Shown one piece after another: positions 20,651 through 29,837 of a DNA stretch of 64,000 nt. Position 1 is the first letter of the stretch; every line of letters begins with the position of its first letter. A program made the translations under genes and the position numbers. The stretch comes from Collinsella sp. An2 (lineage in GTDB: Bacteria; Actinomycetota; Coriobacteriia; Coriobacteriales; Coriobacteriaceae). The stretch covers positions 62,001 through 126,000 of the forward strand of contig NZ_NFJW01000002.1 in assembly GCF_002160065.1 (NCBI RefSeq), read 5' to 3'. The notes below the pieces were generated by a model that did no database searches, was not told where the DNA came from, and saw only the letters and a list, made by a program, of their open reading frames with translations.

Positions 20651-21577
20651 CTACTCCGTCCAGCACTGGACGCCGGACAGACGGGTCATGCCCAAGCTCT
20701 CCTGCAAGGCAAACGAAGCCGCGTTGTCGATTACAACCTGGCCGAACGGTACCCTGCCCGCCGCCAGCATGCGATTGACCGCATGAGCCTCGAGCTCTGT
20801 CGCATAGCCGTGACGCCGATGCTCGGGAAAGACCTCGAGCATGCCGATCGCCGACTCGTCGTGCTCGCCGATAAAACCCACAAGATCGCCCTGGGCGTTG
20901 TAGCCGCCCCACACCCAGCCGTCTGCGAGGTGGCGGGCTATATCCTCCTCGGGAAGCATGTCGTAGTGCGCCGCGACAACTGCGAGGTCGCCAGGACCGA
21001 GCTGCCGAATGTCGAGCGTACCCGCCAACGGCAGCGGATGCTCGCGCTCATAGAGACAGATGTTGTAGCAAGAGCCCCGCGAAACGGGAAAGCCCAGCGC
21101 CCGGGCCTGACGGGCATCATGCGTCATGAGTATGGGGCGCTCATCGCGCGGAAGCCGGGCGGCGTCATGCAACGTCGTGCCGCCCACAAGAAGGGGCATG
21201 CTGCCGATACGCTCCGCTGCGGACGCGTCCTGTGCGGCGAGGAAATACATCCCCGACCCCGTCGTTCGCACGAGCACGCCGTCGGCGCCCACATAGAGAT
21301 AGTCGGCACGGCCGAGGCACAGCATCTCAGCCAAGGTCACGAGCTCGCGCGGGTCGGGCTGGGACGCAATGAAGGCAAGGGCGCGCTGCAGGTTATCGGA
21401 AGCTGTCGGGGCTACTGCTGGGATCGCTGCCGCTGCTGTCGGCTTTGACTCCGTACGCTGAGCTTGGTCACACGTGAAACACTCGGCGTCGAGCATATTC
21501 CTCGACGCGTCTTTTGCCGCCGCGCTCTCTGCAGTCTCACATTTCGTCCTAGAAGGCTCCTCCGGCTTATCGCCCAT
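20651..21577 (-). CDS. GNAT-family N-acetyltransferase-like protein
   Basis: 308 residues. The C-terminal 130 residues look like a GNAT fold: IRQLGPGDLAVVAAHYD, GFIGEHDESAIGMLEVFPEH, then the acetyl-CoA loop HRRHGYATELEAHAVNRML and VVIDNAASFALQESLGM. The middle (about residues 60-170) is an extra domain (ADYLYVGADGVLVR, MYFLAAQDASAAERI), like two-domain GNATs. The substrate is unknown. Start ATG 21577 follows GGGGGAG; the frame extends upstream to 21796 but that part crosses a 22-bp tandem repeat. The first 35 residues are charged and low in complexity. Confidence 0.8.
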   Translation of the reverse strand: MGDKPEEPSRTKCETAESAAAKDASRNMLDAECFTCDQAQRTESKPTAAAAIPAVAPTASDNLQRALAFIASQPDPRELVTLAEMLCLGRADYLYVGADGVLVRTTGSGMYFLAAQDASAAERIGSMPLLVGGTTLHDAARLPRDERPILMTHDARQARALGFPVSRGSCYNICLYEREHPLPLAGTLDIRQLGPGDLAVVAAHYDMLPEEDIARHLADGWVWGGYNAQGDLVGFIGEHDESAIGMLEVFPEHRRHGYATELEAHAVNRMLAAGRVPFGQVVIDNAASFALQESLGMTRLSGVQCWTE

Positions 21578-21755
21578 TTGCACGCTCCCCCGCCATACCT
21601 CGTTGATTGCAGAAGCATACACAATACTAAAGAACCGCCGATCCACGCCGGAAGCACAAGACAGGAACACATGGATGGGCTGGGAGGGTTGTCCCCGCAT
21701 CCAGCGCTGAGAGGGCATCCTGGCCCTGCCCAGAGCTGCGGCCGACCTTGCCCCC

Positions 21756-21865
21756 GGCCAGAACCGCTGGCCATCCCGACCAGAGCCGTGGACCATCCAG
21801 ACCAGAGCCGCGGGCCATCCCTACCAGAGCCGAGGACCATCCAGACCAGAGCTGCGGGCCGCGCC
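21756..21865. repeat. Five tandem copies of a 22-bp unit
   Basis: Units begin at 21756, 21778, 21800, 21822 and 21844 with consensus GACCAGAGCCGYGGRCCATC. A possible sixth, decayed copy starts near 21728. The array lies about 180 bases upstream of the acetyltransferase start. 22 is not a multiple of three, so a coding role is unlikely. Confidence 0.75.
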
Positions 21866-21918
21866 GACCAGGCCTTTCGACATGATTCTTCCAGGGGAGA
21901 CCTCTCCGCGTCTTTTGA

Positions 21919-21972
21919 AGTCCTCGATTTGGACGTTTTTGAGCCCTAAAACGGCCAAATCTAGGACTTCGT
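21919..21972. repeat. Extragenic hairpin, 23-base arms
   Basis: GAAGTCCTCGATTTGGACG (start 21919) pairs with its inverted copy ending 21972, with two mismatches and an 8-base loop. No U-tract, so more likely an extragenic palindrome than a terminator. Confidence 0.55.
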
Positions 21973-22230
21973 TTGAACAGGACGAGATACACGCGCTCAC
22001 AACTAAACGCTGACCCCCTATCAGCCATCGGCTCAACCCTCTTGCCGTCATCTGACCGACCCTCCCCCAGCCTCTCCAGCTAGCCTCCTCCAACTTCTCC
22101 CGCCGCCCCTCCACCAGCCTCTCCCGCCAGCCCTCCTCCAACTACTCCTCAGCCTCTCGCCGATACGCTGCCCAATAAGCCCTTGCGCTCCATCGCACTA
22201 AAGCGTAAAGTCTCAACTGCTTTGCTCGAC

Positions 22231-22248
22231 ACTTTAGTTAACTAAAGT
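22231..22248. promoter_or_regulatory. Perfect 18-bp palindrome, operator candidate for the amino acid importer
   Basis: ACTTTAGTTAACTAAAGT is its own complement and ends 20 bases before the ATG of the binding protein, overlapping the likely -10 region. A dimeric repressor site is the simplest reading; the regulator is not in the window. Confidence 0.6.
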
Positions 22249-22268
22249 ACTACCTTGAAAGGCCTCAG

Positions 22269-23150
22269 ATGATGGACATGTCTACCACGCCCACGCGCCG
22301 CAGGTTTACGCTGATTGCCTGCTTCGCCACCCTTCTTTGCGCCGTCGCGCTGCTGGCCGGCTGCAATTCCTCTGCACCGGCCAACGATGCCGCCGGATCT
22401 GCCGACACCGATGCTGCAACCGAGGACACCGGCGCCGCAGCTACCGGCACCCTGATCGTGGGCTTCGACCAGTCCTATCCGCCGTACGGCTTCGTGGGCG
22501 ATGACGGCGAATTCACCGGCTTCGACCTTGACCTTGCCGCCGCCGTGGCTAAGAAGGAGGGCTGGAACGTCCAGTACGAGGCCATCGACTGGGATGCCAA
22601 GGACACCCTGCTTAACTCGGGCGCCATCAACTGCATCTGGAACGGATTCACCATGGAAGGCCGCGAGGACGATTACACCTTCTCCGAGCCCTACATGCTG
22701 AACGAGCAGGTTGTCGTCGTGCGCGCCGACAGCGACATCGAAAGCCTTGACGATCTGGCCGGCAAGACGGTCATCACCCAGGTCGACTCCGCCGCGCTCG
22801 ACGTGCTCGAGGGCGACAAGGCCGACCTCGCCGCCACCTTCGCGTCGCTTGAGCAGATCGGCGACTACAACACCGCCTTCATGCAGCTCGAGTCCGGCGC
22901 CGTCGACGCCGTGGCCTGCGATCTCTCCATCGCTGCCTACCAGCTTGCCGCCAACCCGGACGCCTACGTGCAGCTTGACGAGGCCCTCTCCTCCGAGCAC
23001 TACGCCGTCGGCTTCAAGCTGGGCGACACCGAGACCGCCGACGCCGTGACCGAGGCGCTGCGCGAGCTCAACAAGGACGGCACCGTCAAGGAGCTCTGCG
23101 ACAAGTACGCCGAGTACGGTCTGTCCTACGACAACTGGGTCCTGGAGTAA
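22269..23150 (+). CDS. Amino acid ABC transporter, substrate-binding lipoprotein
   Basis: 293 residues. The N-terminus has an arginine-rich stretch, a hydrophobic segment and lipobox LLAGC (Cys at about residue 33), so it is a membrane-anchored lipoprotein, followed by an Ala/Asp/Thr-rich linker. The mature part is a type 3 periplasmic-binding fold: GFDQSYPPYGFVGDDGEFTG, FDLDLAAAVAKKEG, NCIWNGFTMEGRE and GKTVITQVDSAA. That family binds polar amino acids. It is the first gene of an importer set with permease (23327) and ATPase (24062). GAAAGG precedes the ATG. A GC hairpin just after the stop probably lowers read-through so that binding protein is made in excess. Confidence 0.93.
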   Translation: MMDMSTTPTRRRFTLIACFATLLCAVALLAGCNSSAPANDAAGSADTDAATEDTGAAATGTLIVGFDQSYPPYGFVGDDGEFTGFDLDLAAAVAKKEGWNVQYEAIDWDAKDTLLNSGAINCIWNGFTMEGREDDYTFSEPYMLNEQVVVVRADSDIESLDDLAGKTVITQVDSAALDVLEGDKADLAATFASLEQIGDYNTAFMQLESGAVDAVACDLSIAAYQLAANPDAYVQLDEALSSEHYAVGFKLGDTETADAVTEALRELNKDGTVKELCDKYAEYGLSYDNWVLE

Positions 23151-23156
23151 ACAGGT

Positions 23157-23191
23157 GCGCGGCCGGCGGCGAGGTGCCCCGGCCGCGCTTT
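23157..23191 (+). terminator. Attenuator-type hairpin after the binding-protein gene
   Basis: 10-bp stem GCGCGGCCGG / CCGGCCGCGC with a 12-base loop, followed by TTTCCC. Weak U-tract, so partial termination is likely. Confidence 0.6.
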
Positions 23192-23326
23192 CCCGCCGTC
23201 GAGGACGGGGCCATTCGTCATGCTCTATGCTTGGGTGACGGATGACCCCGTTCCCCATGTTGGGAACACGTCCACCCCGTCGCCGGCCATCGACACCCGA
23301 GGGCCGCCACGTACCAAAGGAGACAC

Positions 23327-23980
23327 ATGGACATCGCCACCATGCTGCAGATGCTCTTCGAAGGCTTCCTGGTGAGCATGCAGATCTTCGCGTTTACGCT
23401 GGTCGGCGCCGTGCCGCTGGGCATCGTCGTCGCGCTGCTGCGCATGAGCCGCATCGCGCCGGTACGCCTCATCACGCGCCTCTACATCTCCGTGATGCGC
23501 GGCACGCCTCTTATGCTGCAGATGTTTGCCATCTACTTCGCGCCGTACTACGTGTTTGGCATCCAGCTTTCAACCGATTCCAAGTGGTATGCGACCATCG
23601 TCGCGTTCATCGTGAACTATGCCGCCTACTTCGCCGAGATCTACCGCTCGGGCATCCAATCCATTCCGCGCGGCCAATACGAGGCCGCCGAGGTGCTGGG
23701 CTACTCGCGGGTGCAGACCTTCGTGCACATCGTGCTGCCCCAGGTGGTCAAGCGCATCCTTCCCGCCATGGGCAACGAGGTCATTACGCTGGTGAAAGAC
23801 ACCTCCCTGGCCTTCTCAATCGGCGTGGCCGAGATGTTCTCCACCGCCAAGGCCCTCGTCGCCTCACAGGTAAGCATGCTGCCCTTCGCCATCGCCGCCG
23901 CGTTCTACTGGGTCTTCAACCTCATTGTCGAGATGGTCTTGAACGCAATTGAGAAGCGCCTGGACTACTACCACGACTAG
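23327..23980 (+). CDS. Amino acid ABC transporter, permease
   Basis: 217 residues, HisM/GlnP-type membrane subunit that forms the channel for amino acid import. Hydrophobic segments at about residues 10-40 (FLVSMQIFAFTLVGAVPLGI), 60-80, 85-105 and 180-205. The family start of helix 3 MRGTPLMLQMF and the cytoplasmic EAA loop EAAEVLGYSRVQTFVHIVLP, which docks the ATPase, are clear. AAAGGAG precedes the ATG. Lies 176 bases after the binding protein and 81 before the ATPase on the same strand, so one operon. Confidence 0.94.
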   Translation: MDIATMLQMLFEGFLVSMQIFAFTLVGAVPLGIVVALLRMSRIAPVRLITRLYISVMRGTPLMLQMFAIYFAPYYVFGIQLSTDSKWYATIVAFIVNYAAYFAEIYRSGIQSIPRGQYEAAEVLGYSRVQTFVHIVLPQVVKRILPAMGNEVITLVKDTSLAFSIGVAEMFSTAKALVASQVSMLPFAIAAAFYWVFNLIVEMVLNAIEKRLDYYHD

Positions 23981-24061
23981 CTCACCTAGCCCCGCCGACG
24001 GCGCCGCCCGCGCCGGGCGAGACTGCGCCCCTTCATTCAGCCTTCTTCTCGAGGAGTCATC

Positions 24062-24847
24062 ATGACCGCATCACAGCAGACCTCCCCCGCACCCGTCGTG
24101 ACACTTTCTGGCGCCCGCAAGGCGTTTGGTGACAACGAGGTGCTGCGCGGCGTGTCGCTCGCCGTCAAGCCGGGCGAGGTCGTCGCCATCATCGGGCCGT
24201 CGGGCGGCGGCAAGTCGACGCTGCTGCGCTGCCTCACCCTGCTGGAGACGCTCGACGCCGGCTCGCTGAGCTACGGCGACCTCACTGTCGCGCAGGACGA
24301 GGGCGGACGCACGCGCTATGTTAAAGGTCCCGAGCTCAAGCAGGCCCGCGACCGCTTTGGCCTGGTGTTTCAGAACTACAACCTGTTCCCGCACATGACT
24401 GTCATGAAAAACATCTCCGACGCGCCTATTCGCGTGCAGAAGCGTCCACGAGCAGAGGCTGAGGCCGAGGCGCGCGCCCTCATTGCGAAGATGGGGCTTG
24501 AAGGCTGCGAGGAAAAGGTGCCGTGCCAGCTTTCGGGAGGTCAGCAGCAGCGTGTGAGCATTGCCCGTGCGCTGGCCATGAACCCCGAGGTACTGTACTT
24601 CGACGAGCCCACGAGTGCCCTGGACCCCGAGCTCACGGCAGAGGTGCTGCGCGTTATCAAGGAGCTTGCCGCGGAAAACATGACCATGGTCATCGTGACC
24701 CACGAGATGGGCTTTGCACGCGACGTCGCGGACCGCGTCATCTTTATGGACGGCGGCGTCATTGCCGAGGAAGGTCCGGCGAGCCAGGTCATCGATCACC
24801 CGCGCGAGGCCCGTACCCGTGCGTTCCTGAGTCGCCTGGAAGAGTAA
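24062..24847 (+). CDS. Amino acid ABC transporter, ATP-binding protein
   Basis: 261 residues, GlnQ/HisP type. Seen: Walker [13 protein letters not shown]-loop [14 protein letters not shown]; signature [15 protein letters not shown]; Walker [16 protein letters not shown]; switch His in [17 protein letters not shown]. It energises import through the permease encoded upstream. GAGGAG precedes the ATG. A terminator follows. Confidence 0.95.
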   Translation: MTASQQTSPAPVVTLSGARKAFGDNEVLRGVSLAVKPGEVVAIIGPSGGGKSTLLRCLTLLETLDAGSLSYGDLTVAQDEGGRTRYVKGPELKQARDRFGLVFQNYNLFPHMTVMKNISDAPIRVQKRPRAEAEAEARALIAKMGLEGCEEKVPCQLSGGQQQRVSIARALAMNPEVLYFDEPTSALDPELTAEVLRVIKELAAENMTMVIVTHEMGFARDVADRVIFMDGGVIAEEGPASQVIDHPREARTRAFLSRLEE

Positions 24848-24885
24848 GCGAACTTGCGACAAGAGTACAGAACAAGGTAGACAGC

Positions 24886-24926
24886 AGGCCCGGGGCATCC
24901 GCGTGCGCAACGGATGCCCCGGGCCT
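24886..24926 (+). terminator. Terminator hairpin after the ABC importer operon
   Basis: 16-bp perfect stem (core GGCCCGGGGCATCCG) with a 9-base loop, 38 bases after the ATPase stop. The U-tract is poor, but stem strength and position support it. Confidence 0.7.
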
Positions 24927-25075
24927 TGAACACGATGCATCATAACCACCGAGCGCAACCCCGAAGATGTCTCCGACGCGCCAGGGCTTCATCGATGCCG
25001 TTCTGGTCTTCAGCAGCGGACAGTATGCACGTCCGCGGCGCCCCTCAGGACTCAGAGGCAGCAAAAGGAATTGGA

Positions 25076-25228
25076 TGTGTGCAAAAACGCCCGTTTTGTA
25101 CGACTGGAATCTCCCATCTGGCTCTGGCCGACCCTCGCATCGGCAAAACGCCAGGTAAATATCTGCATAAACAGCTTGTAAAACTGCATATCGGAATCCA
25201 GTCGTACAAAACGCCGATTTTTACACAC
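25076..25228. repeat. Inverted repeat, about 34-base arms, 85-base AT-rich centre
   Basis: The left arm begins TGTGTGCAAAAACGCC at 25076 and continues through GTTTTGTACGACTGGA; the right arm (25195-25228) is its inverted copy with a few changes. The centre is AT-richer than the surroundings. No transposase-like ORF fits inside, so a MITE-like or extragenic palindromic element. Confidence 0.6.
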
Positions 25229-25257
25229 AACAGGAGTCGTTTTCTACCCCGCCCGGG

Positions 25258-25524
25258 TTTCCCAGGTGCCCCAGGTTGCCACGAACGTCGAGGGCAAACG
25301 CCTAGCGGCGGCGCCCGAAGTTTGCGACAAGCTGAGTCAGGGAAAACCCTGCGCTGAGGCGCCCGAGATTGCCTTGAACGAGGAGGGAACGCACCCCGGA
25401 CAGTTGGCCTCGGCGCCCTGAGCGCCCGAGATTGCGAGCGACAAGCCCACCCCACCTGGCTTTCCCAGGTGCCCCAGGTTGCCACGAAAGCCGAGGGCGT
25501 ACGCCTGACGGCGGCGCCCGAAGG
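25258..25524. repeat. 63-bp direct repeat pair
   Basis: Two copies at 25258-25320 and 25462-25524, both beginning TTTCCCAGGTGCCCCAGGTT and ending GGCGGCGCCCGAAG, with about nine differences. The intervening DNA holds two copies of GCGCCCGAGATTGC. Composite repeat of unknown function. Confidence 0.65.
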
Positions 25525-25560
25525 CTTGAGCGGCAAGATGGGGTGCCTGGGAAAGCCAGG

Positions 25561-28221
25561 CTATTCGGTGCGGAGAGCGGTGACCGGATCCTTCTTCGCC
25601 GCCATCCGGCTGGGCGCCAGCCCCGCCACAAGCGACAGCACGACCGAGATGATCACAAGCGCGATACCCGGTCCAACCGGCACAGCAGCCAGGTTCTCCA
25701 CGCCGGCAACCTGGTAGATGATCGCATTCACCGGAATATCCAGCAGCACGGTCACGCCCACGCCCAGAAGACCCGACACCAGTCCGATGATGAACGTCTC
25801 GGCGGTAAAGATGCGACTCACGTCGCGTTTGGAAGCACCGATGGCGCGCAGGATGCCGATCTCCTTCGTACGCTCGAGCACGCTGATGTACGTAATGATG
25901 CCGATCATGATGGAGCTCACCACGAGCGAGATCGCCACGAACGCAATGAGGATGTAGGTCAGCGCGTTCACGATGTCGGTCACACTCGACATGAGCATGC
26001 CTACGATGTCGGTGTACTGAATCTCGGTACCCTCGCCGTCAGCGCGAATCTGCTCGTTGTAGTCGGAGATGAGGTTGTCGATGTACTCCTTCGCTTCAAA
26101 GTCCACCGGGTAGATGCTGATCTGCGACGGGTCGTCGAGGTCGGCCTTGCCGAGTGTCTCCAGGTTGCCGTCGTAGGTGGCGTTATCCGTCTGGTCGGCC
26201 ATACGCTCGGAGAAGGCAGAGGCGGTCTCGTCGTCGGACATGCCCGACGAGCGCATCTCGTCCACATACGCCTGAATCTGCTGACCCTGCTCGCCCGGCA
26301 TCTGAGCAACCATCGCCTCGATCTGGTCCATCGTGAGGCTTGTCCCCACGTCGTCCGAGAACGGAAGTCCGGTAAACACGTCGGTGGTGGGGTCGGCCTC
26401 CTGGGCCTGGACCACGGGGCTCGCGTTGACCTGGTCGATCACATGCTCGATGAGCTCGGGCGTATAGAGCACCATGCCCCAGTTGGAGAGACTCGAATCC
26501 TCAGTCTGCTGCGCGATGCCCACGACGTGGAGCTCTTCGGCGTTGTTCACCACATCGGTCATAAAGGCGTCGTCGTCGCTCATGTCTGCCCAGGTCCCGT
26601 CGTCCTGCTGGGCGTACTTCGAGCTTTCGGGCACCAGCTTGAACGTGAGCCCCATGAGGTCGTCGTAGGTGTACGAGCTCGACTCCACCGAGTCGACCGA
26701 GCGGCCGGCGATGACATCCGCCATCATGCCGCGCAGGTCGCTTTGGTCCAGCAGGCCCAGCGCGTAGAGCGTGTAGTCGGAAATCCGGCCGTTCTCATCG
26801 GTAAGAATCACGACCTCGTCCCAGTTCTGGGGCTCATGCCCCGCCACCATGGTGAAGTCGCGCGACCACGCGTCGCGGTTGGGCAAAAGCTCGTGGAAGG
26901 CGTCGTAGCTTGAACCCATGGAGGACATCATCTCGGTCTGTGTCTCGCCCGACGTCGAGATGCCAAGGGCGTCCAGGACCGTGGCGGGATTCACCTGCAC
27001 CGGTCCCTTCGACGTGTCGCTCGCATACACGTTGAGCGGCGTGTCGTAGGTGTACTTGATCGCCGTCACCTGGTCGTCGATATCGTCCGGGTTAGAGTCG
27101 AGCCAGGCCTTGATGGCCTTCATGTCGTTCTCGTTGGCGCCGTCAGCCACGCTCGAGACCATGTCGGTCACGAGGTCCTTCGACTCGACCGTGCCGTCGG
27201 CCGCGCGGCGCGTGACGTCGGCCGCAGCGCCCATCATCGAGCTCATCATGCTCGAAAGGTCGACGCTCGTCTCCTGAATGGTGAGCGGGTAGCTCCCCAT
27301 GGTGGATTCCTCGGTCTCGGCAATGTAGTTCTGCGCGCCGTCGGAAAGCGACAGGATGAGCGCGATGCCGATGATGCCGATCGACCCTGCAAACGCCGTG
27401 AGGAACGTGCGGCCCTTCTTGGTCATGAGGTTGGTGAACGACAGCGAGAGCGCCGAGCGGAAGCCCATGGAGCGCTTGCCTTTCCTGGCGTCCTCGACGG
27501 CATGCTGCTGAATCTGTTCGGGGGTGAGCCGCTCCGCCTCGGAGTCTACCGGGCGCGAGTCGCTGGTAATGAGGCCGTCCTGGATGCGCACGATGCGGTC
27601 GGAGTATCCCTCGGCGAGCTGCGGGTTGTGCGTGACCATGATGACGAGGCGATCCCGGCTGAGCTTTTTCAAGATCTCCATGACCTCGACGGAGGTCTCA
27701 GTGTCAAGGGCGCCCGTGGGCTCGTCTGCCAGGATGATCTCGGGGTTGTTCACGATGGCGCGGGCGATGGCGACGCGCTGCATCTGACCGCCCGACAGCT
27801 GGTTGGGCTTCTTGTGCATCTGCTCGGCCAGGCCCACCTGCGCAAGCGCCTCTTCGGCGCGGCGGCGGCGCTCGGCCTTTGGCGTGCCCGAGAGTACCAG
27901 CGCCATCTCGACGTTGGCGATGACCGTCTGATGCGGAATGAGGTTGTAGCTCTGGAATACGAAGCCCACCGAGTGGTTGCGGTACGTATCCCAGTCGCGG
28001 TCGTGGTAGCTCTTGGTGGACCTGCCGTTGATAACCAGGTCGCCACGGGTGTATTGGTCCAGTCCGCCGATGATGTTGAGCAGCGTCGTCTTGCCGCAGC
28101 CGGACTGGCCGAGGATGCTCACAAACTCCTGGTCGCGAAACGTGACGCTGATGCCCTTAAGCGCGTGGACCACAGAGTCGCCCGACGGATAGTCTTTGGT
28201 GATGCCTTTGAGTTCAAGCAC
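25561..28221 (-). CDS. Fused ABC ATPase-FtsX-type permease (MacB-like transporter)
   Basis: 886 residues. The N-terminal ATPase (about residues 1-230) has Walker A GQSGCGKTTLL, signature LSGGQMQRVAIARA, Walker B IILADEPTGALD and switch MVTHNPQLAEGYSD. A basic linker and first membrane helix (TFLTAFAGSIGIIGIALILS, near 300) lead to an extracellular domain of nearly 450 residues. Three C-terminal helices (YILIAFVAISLVVSSIMIGI and others) with the FtsX motif LERTKEIGILRAIGASKRDV follow. MacB-type pumps act in antibiotic, peptide or lipoprotein handling; the substrate is unknown. Start GTG 28221 has AAGAAGGG upstream; the frame extends to 28458 without ATPase-like sequence. It stands alone, divergent from the methyltransferase gene. 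Confidence 0.9.
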   Translation of the reverse strand: MLELKGITKDYPSGDSVVHALKGISVTFRDQEFVSILGQSGCGKTTLLNIIGGLDQYTRGDLVINGRSTKSYHDRDWDTYRNHSVGFVFQSYNLIPHQTVIANVEMALVLSGTPKAERRRRAEEALAQVGLAEQMHKKPNQLSGGQMQRVAIARAIVNNPEIILADEPTGALDTETSVEVMEILKKLSRDRLVIMVTHNPQLAEGYSDRIVRIQDGLITSDSRPVDSEAERLTPEQIQQHAVEDARKGKRSMGFRSALSLSFTNLMTKKGRTFLTAFAGSIGIIGIALILSLSDGAQNYIAETEESTMGSYPLTIQETSVDLSSMMSSMMGAAADVTRRAADGTVESKDLVTDMVSSVADGANENDMKAIKAWLDSNPDDIDDQVTAIKYTYDTPLNVYASDTSKGPVQVNPATVLDALGISTSGETQTEMMSSMGSSYDAFHELLPNRDAWSRDFTMVAGHEPQNWDEVVILTDENGRISDYTLYALGLLDQSDLRGMMADVIAGRSVDSVESSSYTYDDLMGLTFKLVPESSKYAQQDDGTWADMSDDDAFMTDVVNNAEELHVVGIAQQTEDSSLSNWGMVLYTPELIEHVIDQVNASPVVQAQEADPTTDVFTGLPFSDDVGTSLTMDQIEAMVAQMPGEQGQQIQAYVDEMRSSGMSDDETASAFSERMADQTDNATYDGNLETLGKADLDDPSQISIYPVDFEAKEYIDNLISDYNEQIRADGEGTEIQYTDIVGMLMSSVTDIVNALTYILIAFVAISLVVSSIMIGIITYISVLERTKEIGILRAIGASKRDVSRIFTAETFIIGLVSGLLGVGVTVLLDIPVNAIIYQVAGVENLAAVPVGPGIALVIISVVLSLVAGLAPSRMAAKKDPVTALRTE

Positions 28222-28526
28222 GATAGGCCCTTCTTGTAGAGACGATGCGGCGGCGCAGATAAGACGTGGCATGTGCCAGCGCGCAGAGATAGCCCGCCCC
28301 AGCAGGCACAGGCATGTCGCCGCAACAATATTGATGTATGGTACCCATTTTTCGCGCAGGACGTGGCACCCACATGGCTTGGCTATACTTAAGTCCCGCT
28401 CCCACCCTGGTTCCCCGTGGTGCCAGATGCCTTGACCTGCCAAATCGTGCCACATCAACGACTGCAGGAAAGGTGCGATGACGTGGAGCGAAGCACCGAA
28501 CAGGCGACGACGAAAGAGGGCGCGGC
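28222..28526. other. Divergent promoter region
   Basis: About 300 bases between the divergent transporter and methyltransferase genes. A TATACT at about 28388 could be the -10 box for the plus-strand gene, without a clear -35. No gene or strong repeat seen. Confidence 0.4.
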
Positions 28527-29837
28527 ATGAGCAAGGTCACCGGGCGCGAGCGCAAGGCGCGCAAAGACAACGCCGGACCCTGTCCCATCATGCGTTCGTG
28601 CGGCGGCTGCGCGTGGCTGGGCATGCCCTACCGCAAACAGCTTGCACACAAGCACGAGGCCATGACGGAGCTCTTCGCGCCGCTCTTTACGCGGCTTCGG
28701 TGGAACGTCGAAATCGAGCCCGTCCTGGGCATGCGCGTGCTTGCAGACGGCGAGCGGGAACAGGAAGGCTACCGCCCTCTTCGCGATGCCGTAGTCACCA
28801 CCGATGATGGCAAACTGCCCGCGCCCCGAGGATTTCGCCACAAGGCGGCAACCCCGTTTGCGCCCGGCCCCAAGGGAACGTTGCGCTGCGGCTTCTTCGC
28901 CCGAGGAACCCACACGATCGTTCCTGCCACCACGTGCGCCGTCGAGGCCCCCGGAGCGCGTGAAATCCTGCGCGGGGTCGCCCGGGTCGCACAGGCCTGC
29001 GGCGTCACCGCCTATGCCGAAGACGTTCGCCGCGGCATGCTGCGCCACGCCGTGGTTCGCATGGGGTGGCGTACCGACGATGCCATGCTCACGGTGGTCA
29101 CCGCCCACCGCGACCTCGCCCGCCTGGATGAGTTCACCCAGGCGCTCGCTGAGCTCTCGCCCCGGCTGGTCACCGTCGCACAGAATATAAACCCCCGGCC
29201 TGGCAACGCCATCCTGGGGCCCGGCACCCGAACACTTGCCGGACAGGATCGCATGCAGGACCGGCTGCTGGGCTGCACCTTCGAGATCTCTCCCACGGCG
29301 TTCTATCAAACGAATCCCCAACAGACGGAAGTCCTCTACCAGCTGGCCATCGACGGCATGGATCTTCGCGACGGAGACGTGCTCATGGATGCCTACTGCG
29401 GCAGCGGTACCATTGGCCTGTGCGCGCTGCAGGAAGCGCAGGAAGTTGGGCGCTCCGTGCGTCTGACGGGCGTCGAGCGCAACCAGGCGGGCATCGCTGA
29501 CGCGCAACGCAATGCCCAGGTCAACCATCTGGAAGACCGTGCGGAGTTCGTCGCAGAGGACGCCACCGCCTTCATGAAGCGCGCTGCTACGGAAGGCCGA
29601 AGCATCGACGTGCTTGCCATGGACCCGCCGCGTGCAGGCTCGACCCCGGAGTTCTTGGACGCCGCTGTGGCGCTTGGCCCGCGGCGCATTGTCTACATCA
29701 GCTGCAACCCCACCACCCAGGCGCGCGATCTGGAAACGCTGGCCGCCGGCGGATATCGACTTGAGCGCCTGACCCCGGTGGATATGTTCCCGCACACCGA
29801 CCACGTCGAAACCGTCGCCGTGCTCACGCGAGGCTAG
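28527..29837 (+). CDS. 23S rRNA (uracil-C5)-methyltransferase, TrmA/RumA family
   Basis: 436 residues. The family uses S-adenosylmethionine to methylate uracil-C5 in rRNA or tRNA; the RlmC/RlmD group acts on 23S rRNA. Seen: Fe-S ligands with RumA spacing C-x5-C-x2-C (PCPIMRSCGGCAW) and a fourth Cys near residue 137 (PATTCAVEA). Also QTNPQQTEVLYQLA, SAM motif DAYCGSGTIGL, MDPPRAGS, catalytic Cys in YISCNPTTQARDL and general base Glu in PHTDHVETVAVL. The N-terminal TRAM domain present in E. coli RlmD is missing. AGAGGG precedes the ATG. Which uracil is modified cannot be told from sequence. Confidence 0.92.
   Translation: MSKVTGRERKARKDNAGPCPIMRSCGGCAWLGMPYRKQLAHKHEAMTELFAPLFTRLRWNVEIEPVLGMRVLADGEREQEGYRPLRDAVVTTDDGKLPAPRGFRHKAATPFAPGPKGTLRCGFFARGTHTIVPATTCAVEAPGAREILRGVARVAQACGVTAYAEDVRRGMLRHAVVRMGWRTDDAMLTVVTAHRDLARLDEFTQALAELSPRLVTVAQNINPRPGNAILGPGTRTLAGQDRMQDRLLGCTFEISPTAFYQTNPQQTEVLYQLAIDGMDLRDGDVLMDAYCGSGTIGLCALQEAQEVGRSVRLTGVERNQAGIADAQRNAQVNHLEDRAEFVAEDATAFMKRAATEGRSIDVLAMDPPRAGSTPEFLDAAVALGPRRIVYISCNPTTQARDLETLAAGGYRLERLTPVDMFPHTDHVETVAVLTRG

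Larger units (their letters stand above)
21578..22268. other. Intergenic region with tandem repeat, hairpin and pyrimidine-rich stretch
   Basis: About 690 bases between divergent genes. It contains 22-bp tandem repeats (21756-21865), a 23-bp-arm hairpin (21919-21972), a C/T-rich stretch of degenerate CCTCTCC-type repeats at roughly 22050-22170, and the promoter/operator region of the ABC importer. Confidence 0.6.
24848..25560. other. Repeat-filled intergenic region
   Basis: About 710 bases without a supported gene. It carries the importer terminator, a long inverted repeat (25076-25228) and a 63-bp direct repeat pair (25258-25320, 25462-25524). A further inverted repeat has 20-base arms (25457-25476 with 25539-25558). 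ORFs here are spurious. Confidence 0.65.

Noticed and set aside
25076-25228. Insertion sequence bounded by the inverted repeat
   Set aside because: The interior is only about 85 bases and codes for nothing like a transposase; no target duplication is evident.
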